A stretch of 64,000 nt of DNA. It comes from Bacillus pinisoli (lineage in GTDB: Bacteria; Bacillota; Bacilli; Bacillales; SA4). A program made the translations under genes and the position numbers. The notes beneath the pieces were generated by a model. The model did not search any database, had not been told where the DNA came from, and was given only the letters and a program-made list of their open reading frames with translations. The DNA is taken from positions 186,001-250,000 of the forward strand of contig NZ_JAJQKI010000001.1 of the NCBI RefSeq assembly GCF_023036475.1, given 5' to 3'. Of this stretch, positions 46,322 through 55,388 are shown piece after piece (positions within the stretch are counted from its first letter, which is position 1; every line of letters begins with the position of its first letter).

Positions 46322-47431
46322 TTGTTTATCATAAATCTATTCTTCTATAGTCTATGTATCATAATTGCAGTAAGGCTTGTCAATCACTATCAATTACAAA
46401 AGTTATTTATTTCAATTCCGTATTTAACAGTTTTGATAACTTTACCCATTACCTTTATTGTTTTTAAGCTCTTCCAGATAGAGTTAACTTTACCCGTTGT
46501 CATACAACGGTTTGCTATTACGATATTCTTATTTTCAATTGGAGTTCAAATTGCAACCATTCTTAATAAAAGATATGTAAAACGGATTATTTATTTATCA
46601 GTGATAACTATCATTAGTCTTTTTCTTTTAAATTTAATTGCCATTCCCTTTCCTGAATATCTTCAAGTAATTGTTGGACCTTCAATGTTTGCGTTCAATA
46701 TATTCATGATTAATCATGTTGTTTCATTGGAATATCGGGACTTTTTATTATATTGGAACTCAATCCAAATGTTTTTCGTCTTTCTAACAACACCTGTTTT
46801 TCTTTTTCTTTCTAATAAAATTCTTATTAACAGGTATCCTGACGTTAAAGATCCTCCTATATTATTAAAAGAAAACTTATCTATAAAGCTAACAAACGAG
46901 AACATTGTTTCCATGATGATTTCAATTGTAATCGTTTTGATTACAATGAAACTCCCTGTTCTTAATCATCTATTTTTACATGATTTTGTGTTTGGTCTTA
47001 TTACCGGGTTTTCCTTTGGTTTATTTCAAAAAAAATTCTTCTCGCAACATGAAAAAGTTACCCATTTACATCAGATGGGTAACCTTGGACTTTACATATT
47101 TATCATATCAACCATTAATCATGTTGCTTTTGTTCATCATACGTTATTAAATTTATCCATTCTACTAGTGGTTATCATTAAAACCATACTGGTTGCCATC
47201 ATAAGTTTTCTACTTATTTATTATGCTTTTACCACTCTGTCTCATAAAGAAAAATTAGTCGCCTCTGTTGCTGGATGGACATTTATTCTAAATGCACCCG
47301 TTGTATGTATGCACGGTATGAGAACGGTTGTTACTACATACGGTCCTGCACCATACATGTTATTAATCATTCCACCCATTATTTTATGGGTCGTTAATTA
47401 TTTTCACATTATAGTGTCTTATTTGTTTTGA
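46322..47431 (+). CDS. Sodium/glutamate symporter (GltS)-like membrane protein
   Basis: The start is uncertain: TTG 46322 has TTGAGGTG about 6 nt upstream, and GTG 46313 is the alternative. The roughly 369-aa product has ten or more membrane helices. The C-terminus ([33 protein letters not shown]) resembles the YGPSP...VVPLVGAFF ending of GltS symporters. The rest is divergent and lacks the usual glycine-rich re-entrant loops, so substrate and even family are tentative. Its end overlaps the convergent chemoreceptor gene by 13 bp. Confidence 0.5.
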   Translation: MFIINLFFYSLCIIIAVRLVNHYQLQKLFISIPYLTVLITLPITFIVFKLFQIELTLPVVIQRFAITIFLFSIGVQIATILNKRYVKRIIYLSVITIISLFLLNLIAIPFPEYLQVIVGPSMFAFNIFMINHVVSLEYRDFLLYWNSIQMFFVFLTTPVFLFLSNKILINRYPDVKDPPILLKENLSIKLTNENIVSMMISIVIVLITMKLPVLNHLFLHDFVFGLITGFSFGLFQKKFFSQHEKVTHLHQMGNLGLYIFIISTINHVAFVHHTLLNLSILLVVIIKTILVAIISFLLIYYAFTTLSHKEKLVASVAGWTFILNAPVVCMHGMRTVVTTYGPAPYMLLIIPPIILWVVNYFHIIVSYLF

Positions 47432-48180
47432 GTTTTACTGTTAATTGCACTTTCTAACCCTTTTGCAATGATTTCTCTGTTTTTTGAGATACTGACGCTC
47501 AGATCGTTGGCACCAACACTCACCGACCTCATTTCATTCGTAATAGAAGATAATGCATTTTTATCTTCTGTTACTTTATGAATGGATTCATGAATGTGAT
47601 TAAAAAGTTGTTCTGTTTCTTTAATCTTCTTAATCCCTATTGATGTTTTTTCATTCCCCGTCTCTGAAACACTGGCAATCATGTTTATCTCAGTTAAAAT
47701 CATGTCAACTGAAGTTTTTGCCTTTTTTGTTGACTCTGTACTTATAACTGAAAGCTTCCTAATTTCTTTAGCGACCACATCAAATCCTCTACCGGCTTCC
47801 CCTGCTCTAGCTGCTTCAATAGAAGCATTGAGAGCTAAGAGATTTGTTTGAGATGAAATTCTCTCTAATGTTTTAATCATGTCGGTTAGCTCTTTCGATT
47901 GTTCAATTAAAGTCGAAACCTTAGCAAGCATTTCTGTGGATTCAGCTTGGATTAACTTCATTTCTTCGACTGTTTCGACAATAGATGTTCTTCCTTTCTC
48001 TGCAAAGCTCTCAGCTTCATTGACTTGATCACTTATCTTATTTGTTAACTGTGAAAGCTTTTCTGATAGCTTCACAATGGAGTGAGCAGATTCTAAGAAT
48101 TGCTTCATCTGTCCTTTTTGAAGTTCCATCGTTTCTTTTGCATGGAGTACTTGTTCAATTTCTTGTGAGTTGGATTGCAT
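47419..48180 (-). CDS. Soluble methyl-accepting chemotaxis-type signalling protein (YfmS-like)
   Basis: This 253-aa protein has no membrane segment. It carries the chemoreceptor signalling tip [36 protein letters not shown] (about residues 107-142) within a long coiled coil. GTAGGAGAGG precedes ATG 48180. It likely couples a cytosolic signal to CheA. It lies 15 bp downstream of a broken glutaredoxin-like frame and may share its transcript. Confidence 0.82.
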   Translation of the reverse strand: MQSNSQEIEQVLHAKETMELQKGQMKQFLESAHSIVKLSEKLSQLTNKISDQVNEAESFAEKGRTSIVETVEEMKLIQAESTEMLAKVSTLIEQSKELTDMIKTLERISSQTNLLALNASIEAARAGEAGRGFDVVAKEIRKLSVISTESTKKAKTSVDMILTEINMIASVSETGNEKTSIGIKKIKETEQLFNHIHESIHKVTEDKNALSSITNEMRSVSVGANDLSVSISKNREIIAKGLESAINSKTQNK

Positions 48181-48195
48181 GTCGACCTCTCCTAC

Positions 48196-48464
48196 TTAAA
48201 AATTCAATTGTATTTGATCACATTTTAATAATTCTTTCGTTTCTAAATTCACCAAAACAGGCGTGATAACTTCTTCTGACCATTCCTTTAGTTCCATTCT
48301 ACCCTTTTGATCTTCTATTATATTCTTTTCTATAAATGAGATCTCTTTTTTTTCTAATAGTTTTTTAGTTCTAACACAGTTTATACAACCATTTTATTGT
48401 AAACAATATATAGTTCAATTACTTTACCTTCTGTTTCGTACATCTTATCTGATGATCTTTCCAT
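48196..48464 (-). pseudogene. Glutaredoxin-like protein with a frameshift in an A-tract
   Basis: From ATG 48464 the frame reads ...KVIELYIVYNK and then hits a stop. One added A in the AATAAAATGG tract continues it as NGCINCVRTKKLLEKKEISFIEKNI... to the stop at 48196-48198. The result is a thioredoxin-fold protein of about 89 residues with a CxxC site (CINC). The rest of the frame is clean, so this is a recent mutation or a homopolymer sequencing error. Confidence 0.6.
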
Positions 48465-48552
48465 CTTTCAGTAAGCTAAATTACAATCTTAGTTTTAAAA
48501 TATTATATAATAGGAAAGAGTCATAGCTTTGTAATAGACCGGAGTTATATAG

Positions 48553-49243
48553 ATGGATGAATTATTTCTACTTTCTCAGATAAGCCTTTTAGATGAACTT
48601 CCAATGGAAGAGTTACAAATAATTGATGAAATGAGTGAAATGAGGCCCGAAAAAAAAGGAACACTTATTTTCTTCTTATTTTCTCTCCTGACAATCCCCT
48701 TGAGGCACTGTTTCTTTTAAAAAAAGGGCAGGTACGTTTATATAAGATTAATCAAAGTGGTAAGCAATTTACGGTAGATATATTAGTAGATGGTAATATT
48801 TTTGGTGAGACTTTATCTCTGTCCCTTACAGATGATGATACGTATGCTGAAGCAATGACCGATACGTATTTATGCATGATTAGTAAACAGGAATTTGAAT
48901 CGTTTATTGAAAAGAATCCTAAAATTGCTATTAAACTTATTACTATTTTGTCAACTAGACTTAAAGAGCTTTACAGTCTTAGTGAAAAAATTGCACTTGG
49001 AGATGTACGGTATAGAATTATTTATTTGTTATTAAGGCTGAGCGAAAAAACAGGTAAACGGAAAAATGAATGGCAAACGATTGAAATGAGGTTAACTCAT
49101 CAGGATGTAGCGAATATGGTTGGTTCTACCAGAGAAACTACTAGTGCCATTATGAGTAACTAAAAAAAGAAGGCTTGATTAAGAATACCTTACGCCTCGC
49201 TGTTCACGTAGATCGAATTAACGAAGTTATAAATGAATTATAG
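48553..49243 (+). pseudogene. Crp/Fnr-family regulator with two frameshifts
   Basis: From ATG 48553 the frame encodes MDELFLLSQISLLDELPMEELQ... then shifts near 48680 (a TC repeat). It resumes as FSPDNPLEALFLLKKGQVRLYKINQSGK with a cyclic-nucleotide-like barrel and an HTH (LTHQDVANMVGSTRETTSAIMSN). A second shift at the A-run near 49161 is needed to reach KKEGLIKNTLRLAVHVDRINEVINEL and the stop at 49241. There is no Fe-S cysteine cluster visible. It is probably non-functional. Confidence 0.75.
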
Positions 49244-49259
49244 AAAAATAGAGTAGTCT

Positions 49260-49289
49260 GTAGAGTGAGTTGTTTAAAACTCACTCTAC
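49260..49289. terminator. Hairpin between convergent remnants
   Basis: GTAGAGTGAGT pairs perfectly with ACTCACTCTAC. It lies between the Crp/Fnr pseudogene and the convergent oxidoreductase remnant and may terminate both. Confidence 0.6.
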
Positions 49290-49312
49290 TTATATCTAAA
49301 CCATTGAATATA

Positions 49313-49432
49313 CTATTTTGGTAGTTTTGGTACCCAACCAGAAAATAAAGTGTCTTGCCAATATAAATCCGCTGTTCTTTGCACTGCCGCAGCATGGTTT
49401 GGATAAGGATGAATCACCTGAGAAATATCCCC
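49313..49432 (-). pseudogene. C-terminal fragment of a pyridine nucleotide-disulfide oxidoreductase
   Basis: The frame ISQVIHPYPNHAAAVQRTADLYWQDTLF ends at a TAG (49313-49315). It contains the IHPYP dimerisation motif of mercuric reductase/dihydrolipoyl dehydrogenase-like flavoproteins. Nothing of the FAD or NAD domains is left. Confidence 0.55.
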
Positions 49433-49442
49433 CCATATCCAG

Positions 49443-50013
49443 TTATTCTGTTTGAACAACTTCACGTAACCAATTCTCCTTCACCCACTCTACATATCTT
49501 GAATCAATCTCAGGTAACATATGCTCTTGTAACTCCTCTGTCGAAAGAACAGAATCCCCACGGCTTATATTAGCTAACCTCTCTTAATCTTCTTTTGATA
49601 ATTTCGTAGGATCTAATGCAATATTTCTTCCCCAATAGGTAGTATCATATTTTGTTAGCTGCGCTTCAGGCGAGAGTAAAAAATTAATCGTAGTCATGGC
49701 TCCCGCTTTGTTTTGGCTATTAAAAGGGATAGCTAAAAATGTGTGTTACCGATGCTACCTGATTCAAGTACAAATGATTTAGTTGTGTCTGGAAACACTC
49801 CATCTTTTATTTGACTTTCTGCTCTAGCTTCGTTATAGCCCATTGTCATCCACAGCTCTCCCTGGCTATAGAGGCGATCCAAATCTAAAAGAGTACTAGG
49901 GTATGTTATACCGTTTCTCCACAAATTGGGCTTAATTTCCTTTAAATACTTCCACATTGAATCTGTTGATGAAGAGATCATCCTACTAACATACAAAGTT
50001 TTTTCAAATACAT
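49443..50013 (-). pseudogene. Broken YnjB-like ABC transporter binding protein
   Basis: A good start (GAAAGGAG, then ATG 50013, MYLKKLCMLVG) opens a signal peptide and then a large deletion joins it to the protein interior (SSSTDSMWKYLKEIKPNLW...). A frameshift near 49735 leads to FLAIPFNSQNKAGAMTTINFLLSPEAQLTKYD. An internal TAA follows (LSKED stop ERLANI) before the final stop at 49443-49445. The pattern SGSIGNTHFLAIPFNS is YnjB/COG4134-like. Three separate lesions make it a clear pseudogene. Confidence 0.75.
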
Positions 50014-50113
50014 TTCTCCTTTCAATCTGTTTAAATATGGTTGTGCTAATTGTATTTACTTTACTCTGAATCTCTTTTTATTTCTGTAAGCTCTCTCACA
50101 AAAACAGAAACAT

Positions 50114-50145
50114 AAAAAAGACGCCTGCTATCTAAGACGTCTTTA
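50114..50145 (-). terminator. Terminator of the AhpD-like gene
   Basis: AAAGACG and CGTCTTT pair, with a T-run on the minus strand. It overlaps the stop codon. Confidence 0.78.
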
Positions 50146-50679
50146 TTGATATTCAGCTTCTAATTTTACCCCGAGCCCCTCTGCCATGCGATTAACAAAG
50201 TTAAAATAAGAGGTGATTTGACAAACATCCAATATTTCTAAATCAGAACAGCCAGCATCCCTTAGTTTTTGGACATGTTCATCTTTTACACCATGAGGCT
50301 TAATGGTTAGTGCCACGGCATAATCTAAAATAGCTCTTACTTTCCCGTCTAAATCAACATTTTGATAATTTTCTTTCAACCCTTTTACTAGCCCTTCATC
50401 TTTTGTTAACAAATGGAGCGCCGCCCCATGATGTTGCATTCAGTAATGGCATTCATTGGTTGAAGAAACAACTGTCGCAATCATTTCACGGACTTTTCTA
50501 CTAAGAGGCGATTGCCCAAACATTATGACTTTATAGTAATCCAGATGAGCAGTTAGAGATTTCGGATTTAATGATTGCACTTTTAAGATGTTTGCCATCT
50601 TTCCATGATACCGATCATATAACTCTCGGAGTTCTCCCTCTGAATCCTCGTAGCTTACCATTTTAATTCTAGCTTCCAT
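50143..50679 (-). CDS. AhpD-like peroxidase-related selenoprotein (UGA read as selenocysteine)
   Basis: A 178-residue frame runs from ATG 50679 to 50143 with one in-frame TGA (50440-50442), codon 80. The context is SSTNECHY-U-MQHHGAALHLL. AhpD/carboxymuconolactone decarboxylase proteins have ExxxCxxCxxxH here, so the TGA replaces the second catalytic Cys (C77-x-x-U80). Everything else is open and full length, from MEARIKMVSYEDSEGELRELYDRYHG to the conserved C-terminal ITSYFNFVNRMAEGLG. It predicts a thiol/selenol peroxidase. A SECIS-like hairpin follows. The decayed YnjB neighbour makes a nonsense mutation the main alternative. Confidence 0.83.
50413..50429 (-). promoter_or_regulatory. Candidate SECIS hairpin of the AhpD-like gene
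   Basis: ATGGGG-CGGCG-CTCCAT is a 6-bp stem (one G-U) with a G-containing loop. It begins 10 nt after the in-frame TGA. An outer AAC/GUU pairing can extend it. Spacing and size resemble the E. coli fdhF minimal element. Confidence 0.5.
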
Positions 50680-51025
50680 TCATTCCCCTCCTCATATTTC
50701 CCCTTGTAAAAATCTAGTATTTTAACTTTATATCTTAGAAGCGAACATTGTCAAACAAACTATTACCTTAAATTTCCAAAATATGTTCCATTCCTCAAAT
50801 CCATTGTTCATTAATTCCCCATAAATTATATCTAATCAATTATTGATTAAAGGAAGATATGTTTCGATATCCTTAACATTCTGTCTATTTAAATATGAAG
50901 CCACTATTATTTATTAACTCTTATTAATTACCATATATAGTTGTCTTACTCATTTTAATGATACTAGGACAAATATCACTTACCTATAAGAATCCCTTGA
51001 ATATCATTGAATTAGGAGGTGTGTT

Positions 51026-51301
51026 ATGAATCTAAAAGATGTAATAAATGATTATATAGGTCAGGAAGTACTAATTATTTTAAGTGCCCATCAGCTAAAC
51101 CTAATGGGACAAACTTTCCGTCCAATATTTATTGGGCAACTTAAGAGCGTTACAGATGGTTTTGTTACTTTATCACCGGTTACAGTTAAAATGATGAATG
51201 CTCCTGAATATCAATTCCCTACTCCTTTACGATTTCCACTTGAACAGATCATTGTATTTACTCCTAACTTTAGTTCAAAGACAATATTTCCACTTTCATA
51301 A
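51026..51301 (+). CDS. mnxE: MnxE-like small subunit of the Mn(II) oxidase complex
   Basis: This 91-aa protein follows TTAGGAGGTG and starts at ATG 51026. It is one of two short proteins that directly precede a MnxG-like oxidase, the gene order mnxE-mnxF-mnxG known from marine Bacillus. I recognise it by context and size. The sequence (MNLKDVINDYIGQEVLIIL...) looks like a small beta-rich, LSm-like fold. In the known complex MnxE and MnxF form a copper-binding accessory assembly bound to MnxG. The 346-bp gap upstream (50680-51025) is AT-rich. I see no convincing promoter or mnxA-D genes there. Confidence 0.7.
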   Translation: MNLKDVINDYIGQEVLIILSAHQLNLMGQTFRPIFIGQLKSVTDGFVTLSPVTVKMMNAPEYQFPTPLRFPLEQIIVFTPNFSSKTIFPLS

Positions 51302-51325
51302 AAAAAGAATAAGGAGGGATTTACA

Positions 51326-51607
51326 TTGGCTAAGCCTGATTCAGTAGATGTTAAGAAAAAGAGAGCGGATGCTATGTCGGTTCATTTTAAGAAAATTAAA
51401 GGTAAAAGAACTATCTTTTTACTTTCACAGTATCCTTTTATGTTAATAGGAACTGTGCAAAAAGTAATAGAGGATTATGTAGAAATCTATGCTGATACAA
51501 GTATTATTGACTCTTTTGAACAACGTACGTGGTTTGTTCATATTGATACTATTCAAACGTTCTACGATGAAGAGGATGGAGGACCTAAGATTCCAACACT
51601 TAACTAA
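51326..51607 (+). CDS. mnxF: MnxF-like small subunit of the Mn(II) oxidase complex
   Basis: The gene starts at TTG 51326 with AAGGAGG upstream, 24 bp after mnxE. The 93-aa product (KPDSVDVKKKRADAMSVHFKKIKGKRTIFLL...) is similar in size and layout to MnxE (a GKRTIFLLSQYPFMLIGTVQKVIEDYVEIY core), suggesting the pair arose by duplication. It lies 14 bp before mnxG, so the three are one operon. Function is assigned by context. Confidence 0.7.
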   Translation: MAKPDSVDVKKKRADAMSVHFKKIKGKRTIFLLSQYPFMLIGTVQKVIEDYVEIYADTSIIDSFEQRTWFVHIDTIQTFYDEEDGGPKIPTLN

Positions 51608-51621
51608 GAAGGGGGGATATC

Positions 51622-54600
51622 ATGATACGAGAATATGAAGTTGTAGCGATTTCAATTAGGATCGTATATAACAAATTTGGGGATCATGACCCAAATGGTA
51701 AGATGTATGTCTTAAAGGAAAATGTTAATATAATTAGACAGTTAGTAAAAGAAAACCCATATACCCCTATAGATTTGGTTCAGCCCTTAGCCATTCGGGC
51801 AAATGTAGGAGAGACAGTGATTATTCACTTTGAAAATCAATTAGACGTTAATGCTTCTATTCATTTCCAAGAGATTGAATATGATGTCCTTAAATACGAT
51901 GGGGCTAACGTAGGAGTAAACCCAGACACCACTGTACCGCCTAAAGGAAGTATTAAATATCGATTTAAAGTAGACCGGGAAGGTATCTCTTACTTTTCAG
52001 ATCTAGCTAATCCATTAGCAAAAGAAGGCAGTTCTAACCCTAGTGGTTTATGGGGGGCTTTAATAATTGAACCAAGAGGATCTACTTGGACAGATCCTGA
52101 GACTGGAGCTCCATTAAAGAGTGGAGTTTATGCTGATGTCCACAATCCCTTTGCCCCATCTTTTAGGGAGTATGTGTGGTTTTTTAATGATGAAGCTACT
52201 ATAAAAGATATTACAGGTAATAATCCCATTAATCCACACACCGGAGAAGAAGATGAATCACTTCATGCTGTTAACTATCGAATGGAACCTATGCGAAATC
52301 GCTTGAAACTCATTGAAGAAGGTGTCGTCTGTCCAGACTGTGAAGGTGAAGAAGTTCATCATGATTCATGGGTATTCGGTGATCCATCTACACCTATTCT
52401 TCGTGGATATAAAGGAGATCCTGCTAGAATCCGGCTTGTTCACGGCGGTGTAAAAGAAACCCATGTCTTTCATTATCATGTTCATCAATGGTTAATGGAT
52501 CCTGATAATGTTAATTCAGAAATAATTGATGCCCAATCCATCAGTCCGCAATCCCATTACACAATTGAACCTTTATATGGACTTGGTAGTTTATCAGGAT
52601 CAATAGGAGATGGAATTATTCATTGTCACTTGTATCCACACTTTGGCGTGGGCATGTGGGGAATGAATCGAGTGTTTGACACCTTACAAGACGGCAGTCA
52701 AACTTATCCGGATGGAACTCCAATTAAAGCACTCAAACCCTTACCCGATCGAACTCCTCCACCAGCCCCAACAAAAGAAAAACCAGGGTTCCCTAACTTT
52801 ATTCCAGGTAAGATTGGATTCAAGGCACCTCGTCCACCTCTAGGTATAGTTGGTGGAAGGGAAATGACACAACTCGAGCAAAATGCTGCTGTTCCTAACG
52901 CAAGACCTGGTGCCGTATTTACTGACTCTTGTCTAGGAAATCCAGTTGTAAAGGAATTTAATGTATCTGCAATTGAAGTTCCCATTATTTATAATAATGA
53001 GGGCTGGTATGACCCATATGGTCGTATTTACGTTTTAGATGAAGATATAGAGGATATAAGATCTGGTCGAAAGTCGATTGAACCTCTAGTGCTTCATGCG
53101 GAAGCTGGCACGTGTCTGAGAATCAATTTCACAAATAGATTACCATCTGTACTAAAAGGAACCCCTTTCCAGTTAACTGGTAGAACATATGAATGCGGGG
53201 TGCATGTACATTTCGTCAAATTTGACGTACTTGTTTCAGATGGCGCTAACGTCGGCTGGAATTATGATAGTAGTGTGTTACAGGGGGAAACCATCCGATA
53301 TGAATGGTATGCAGATGTTGAACTAAAAGCCGTTTACTATCATGACCATTTGTTCGCATCCTCTCACCAACAGCATGGGATATTTGGAGGAGCAATTATT
53401 CACCCTCGTTTCTCTTCATTCTTAGACTCGACAACAGGTTTAGCTGTTGATCACGGTACGCAAATTACAGTAAGTAATCCATTACTTCCAGATTATCGAG
53501 ATTTTACTCTTTTTGCACAAGATTTCGCAATGCTTTTTGATAAAAATAATAATCCGATAGAACCACCGACCTTCCCAGGGTCGCAAGATGACCCCGGAGT
53601 TTTTGCAATCAACTATCGAAATGCGCCTTTACCCTTCAGAGTTGGTCCAGGAAATGAGACTGCCTATTCGTACAGTTCCTTTGTTCATGGTGATCCGGAA
53701 ACTCCACTATTAAAACTTTATGAAGGTGACCCAATGCGGATTCGATTAATGCAAGGTTCACATGAGGAGTCTCATAGTTTTAACATCCACGGTATACGTT
53801 GGAAGAAAGAACAAAAAGACTTAGATTCCCATTACGTTTCTCAGCAACACATTGGTATTTCTGAATCGTTTACACTGGAAACTTCTGTTCCGAGAAGTGG
53901 TGATTATTTGTATGCATTTGAAACAGTCGAAGATATTTGGTTAGGTACATGGGGGCTTATACGGGCGTTTAACGAACAAGTCCCAGAACTAATTCCACTA
54001 TCAGACCGTCCAGCATTACCTGAACGTACTTCACCATTACCTGACAAAACCGGTAACTCTCCAGAAAAGGCAAAGCTAGATAATAAGAAATTTCCGTCAA
54101 AAAGTATAAAAAAATTCAATATAACAGCACTTCAAGTACCCATTCAATACAATAAATACGGAGACCATGATCCTAACGGCATCATTTTTGTGCTCACTGA
54201 GCATGTAGATGCAGTACTGTCTGGGAAACGGATTCCAGAGCCTTTAGTTATACGTGCTAATGTCGGAGATTTAGTGGAGGTTACGCTTACTAATCAAATA
54301 AGCCCAAATAAATTTCATGTCCAGGATGGAATGCACAAATATCCTGAAGTAAAGTTTACTCAGTATTATCCACCTTCTTTAAGAATTTCTCTCCATCCTC
54401 AGTTAATTCAATATGACGTCAAGTCTTCAAGCGGAGAGACTGTTGGCTATAATTTAGATCAAAGTATTGCTCCAGGAGAAGCAATTACGTATCAATGGTA
54501 TATTGATGAAAATGTAGGATCTGTAAACCTATGGGATATGTGTGATGTACGAAATCATAAGCATCACGGAGCATTTGGTGCACTCGTAGTTGAAGCAAGA

Positions 54601-55242
54601 GGTTCAAGATATCTTGACCCAACTACTCATAAGACAATAAAAGCGGGAACTAGTGCCGTTATTACTAACCCATTTTTACCAAACTTCAGAGAATTTGTTT
54701 TATTAATGCATGATGGGATCCGCCTACTAAATAAGAATGATACTTTAATTGTTGATCCAAAGGTTGATGATGATGAGGAATTAGATACGTATGATCAGGG
54801 TTCTAAGGGCTTCAATTATCGTTCTGAGCGCTTATATAACCGCATGAATCAAGCGAAGATGCATGAACTGTTTAGCTCTAAAACTTTCGAGGACCCTGCT
54901 ACTCCCGTCTTCGAAGCATATAAAGGAGATCCAGTGACCTTACGTTTACTCACGCCTTCTGAACGCAGAAGAACCCATACGTTTCATATGCATGGTCATA
55001 GATGGAGAACAGATCCTAATGATATTAATGCTGCGTTTTCATCTGTACATGGTCTTAACACGGTTGGTTCTAAATTAGATGCCTATCTAGAAGGGGGAGC
55101 AGGTGGCAAATATAAATATCCAGGTGATTACATCTATCGTGCTGGTAATATTATGTGGAGCTTGGAAAGTGGTATGTGGGGCATTTTGCGTGTCCACAAT
55201 CAAATACAAGAAAACTTGAAACCTATAGCCAAGCTCAATTGA
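51622..55242 (+). CDS. mnxG: MnxG-like multicopper Mn(II) oxidase
   Basis: This 1206-aa protein consists of three consecutive cupredoxin-pair repeats (each opens like ISIRIVYNKFGDHDPNGKMYVL: about residues 9, 455 and 831), giving about six cupredoxin domains. Copper ligands visible are H281-x-x-H-x-H-x-H288, H334-C335-H336-x3-H340-x4-M345 (type 1/type 3 site), H528-x-H530, H574-x-H576, H582, H585, H718-x4-H723 and H1119-x-x-H-x-H-x-H1126. Length and architecture match MnxG of Bacillus SG-1 (about 1217 aa), which oxidises Mn(II) to Mn(IV) oxide on the spore exosporium. No signal peptide, as expected for a spore-outer-layer protein. Confidence 0.85.
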   Translation: MIREYEVVAISIRIVYNKFGDHDPNGKMYVLKENVNIIRQLVKENPYTPIDLVQPLAIRANVGETVIIHFENQLDVNASIHFQEIEYDVLKYDGANVGVNPDTTVPPKGSIKYRFKVDREGISYFSDLANPLAKEGSSNPSGLWGALIIEPRGSTWTDPETGAPLKSGVYADVHNPFAPSFREYVWFFNDEATIKDITGNNPINPHTGEEDESLHAVNYRMEPMRNRLKLIEEGVVCPDCEGEEVHHDSWVFGDPSTPILRGYKGDPARIRLVHGGVKETHVFHYHVHQWLMDPDNVNSEIIDAQSISPQSHYTIEPLYGLGSLSGSIGDGIIHCHLYPHFGVGMWGMNRVFDTLQDGSQTYPDGTPIKALKPLPDRTPPPAPTKEKPGFPNFIPGKIGFKAPRPPLGIVGGREMTQLEQNAAVPNARPGAVFTDSCLGNPVVKEFNVSAIEVPIIYNNEGWYDPYGRIYVLDEDIEDIRSGRKSIEPLVLHAEAGTCLRINFTNRLPSVLKGTPFQLTGRTYECGVHVHFVKFDVLVSDGANVGWNYDSSVLQGETIRYEWYADVELKAVYYHDHLFASSHQQHGIFGGAIIHPRFSSFLDSTTGLAVDHGTQITVSNPLLPDYRDFTLFAQDFAMLFDKNNNPIEPPTFPGSQDDPGVFAINYRNAPLPFRVGPGNETAYSYSSFVHGDPETPLLKLYEGDPMRIRLMQGSHEESHSFNIHGIRWKKEQKDLDSHYVSQQHIGISESFTLETSVPRSGDYLYAFETVEDIWLGTWGLIRAFNEQVPELIPLSDRPALPERTSPLPDKTGNSPEKAKLDNKKFPSKSIKKFNITALQVPIQYNKYGDHDPNGIIFVLTEHVDAVLSGKRIPEPLVIRANVGDLVEVTLTNQISPNKFHVQDGMHKYPEVKFTQYYPPSLRISLHPQLIQYDVKSSSGETVGYNLDQSIAPGEAITYQWYIDENVGSVNLWDMCDVRNHKHHGAFGALVVEARGSRYLDPTTHKTIKAGTSAVITNPFLPNFREFVLLMHDGIRLLNKNDTLIVDPKVDDDEELDTYDQGSKGFNYRSERLYNRMNQAKMHELFSSKTFEDPATPVFEAYKGDPVTLRLLTPSERRRTHTFHMHGHRWRTDPNDINAAFSSVHGLNTVGSKLDAYLEGGAGGKYKYPGDYIYRAGNIMWSLESGMWGILRVHNQIQENLKPIAKLN

Positions 55243-55388
55243 TGTTTCACTATTAAATATTAATAAAGACAGTCGGCATCTTGATAACAATGCGAGTCGA
55301 CTTTTGTTGACTCGCTCACTACTTACACTTCATACAGATTGTTTTCTCTTGTTTTTTTCTCTAAATTCCTTTCCTTGAACCTTACTAG

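Noticed and set aside
50143..50439. Separate 98-aa gene starting MQHHGAAL
   Set aside because: This is the C-terminal half of the AhpD-like frame, with no ribosome binding site before it.
50900..51025. Sigma-K promoter of mnxE
   Set aside because: CATATATAG resembles a -10 in part, but spacing to an AC -35 does not fit well. No confident call.
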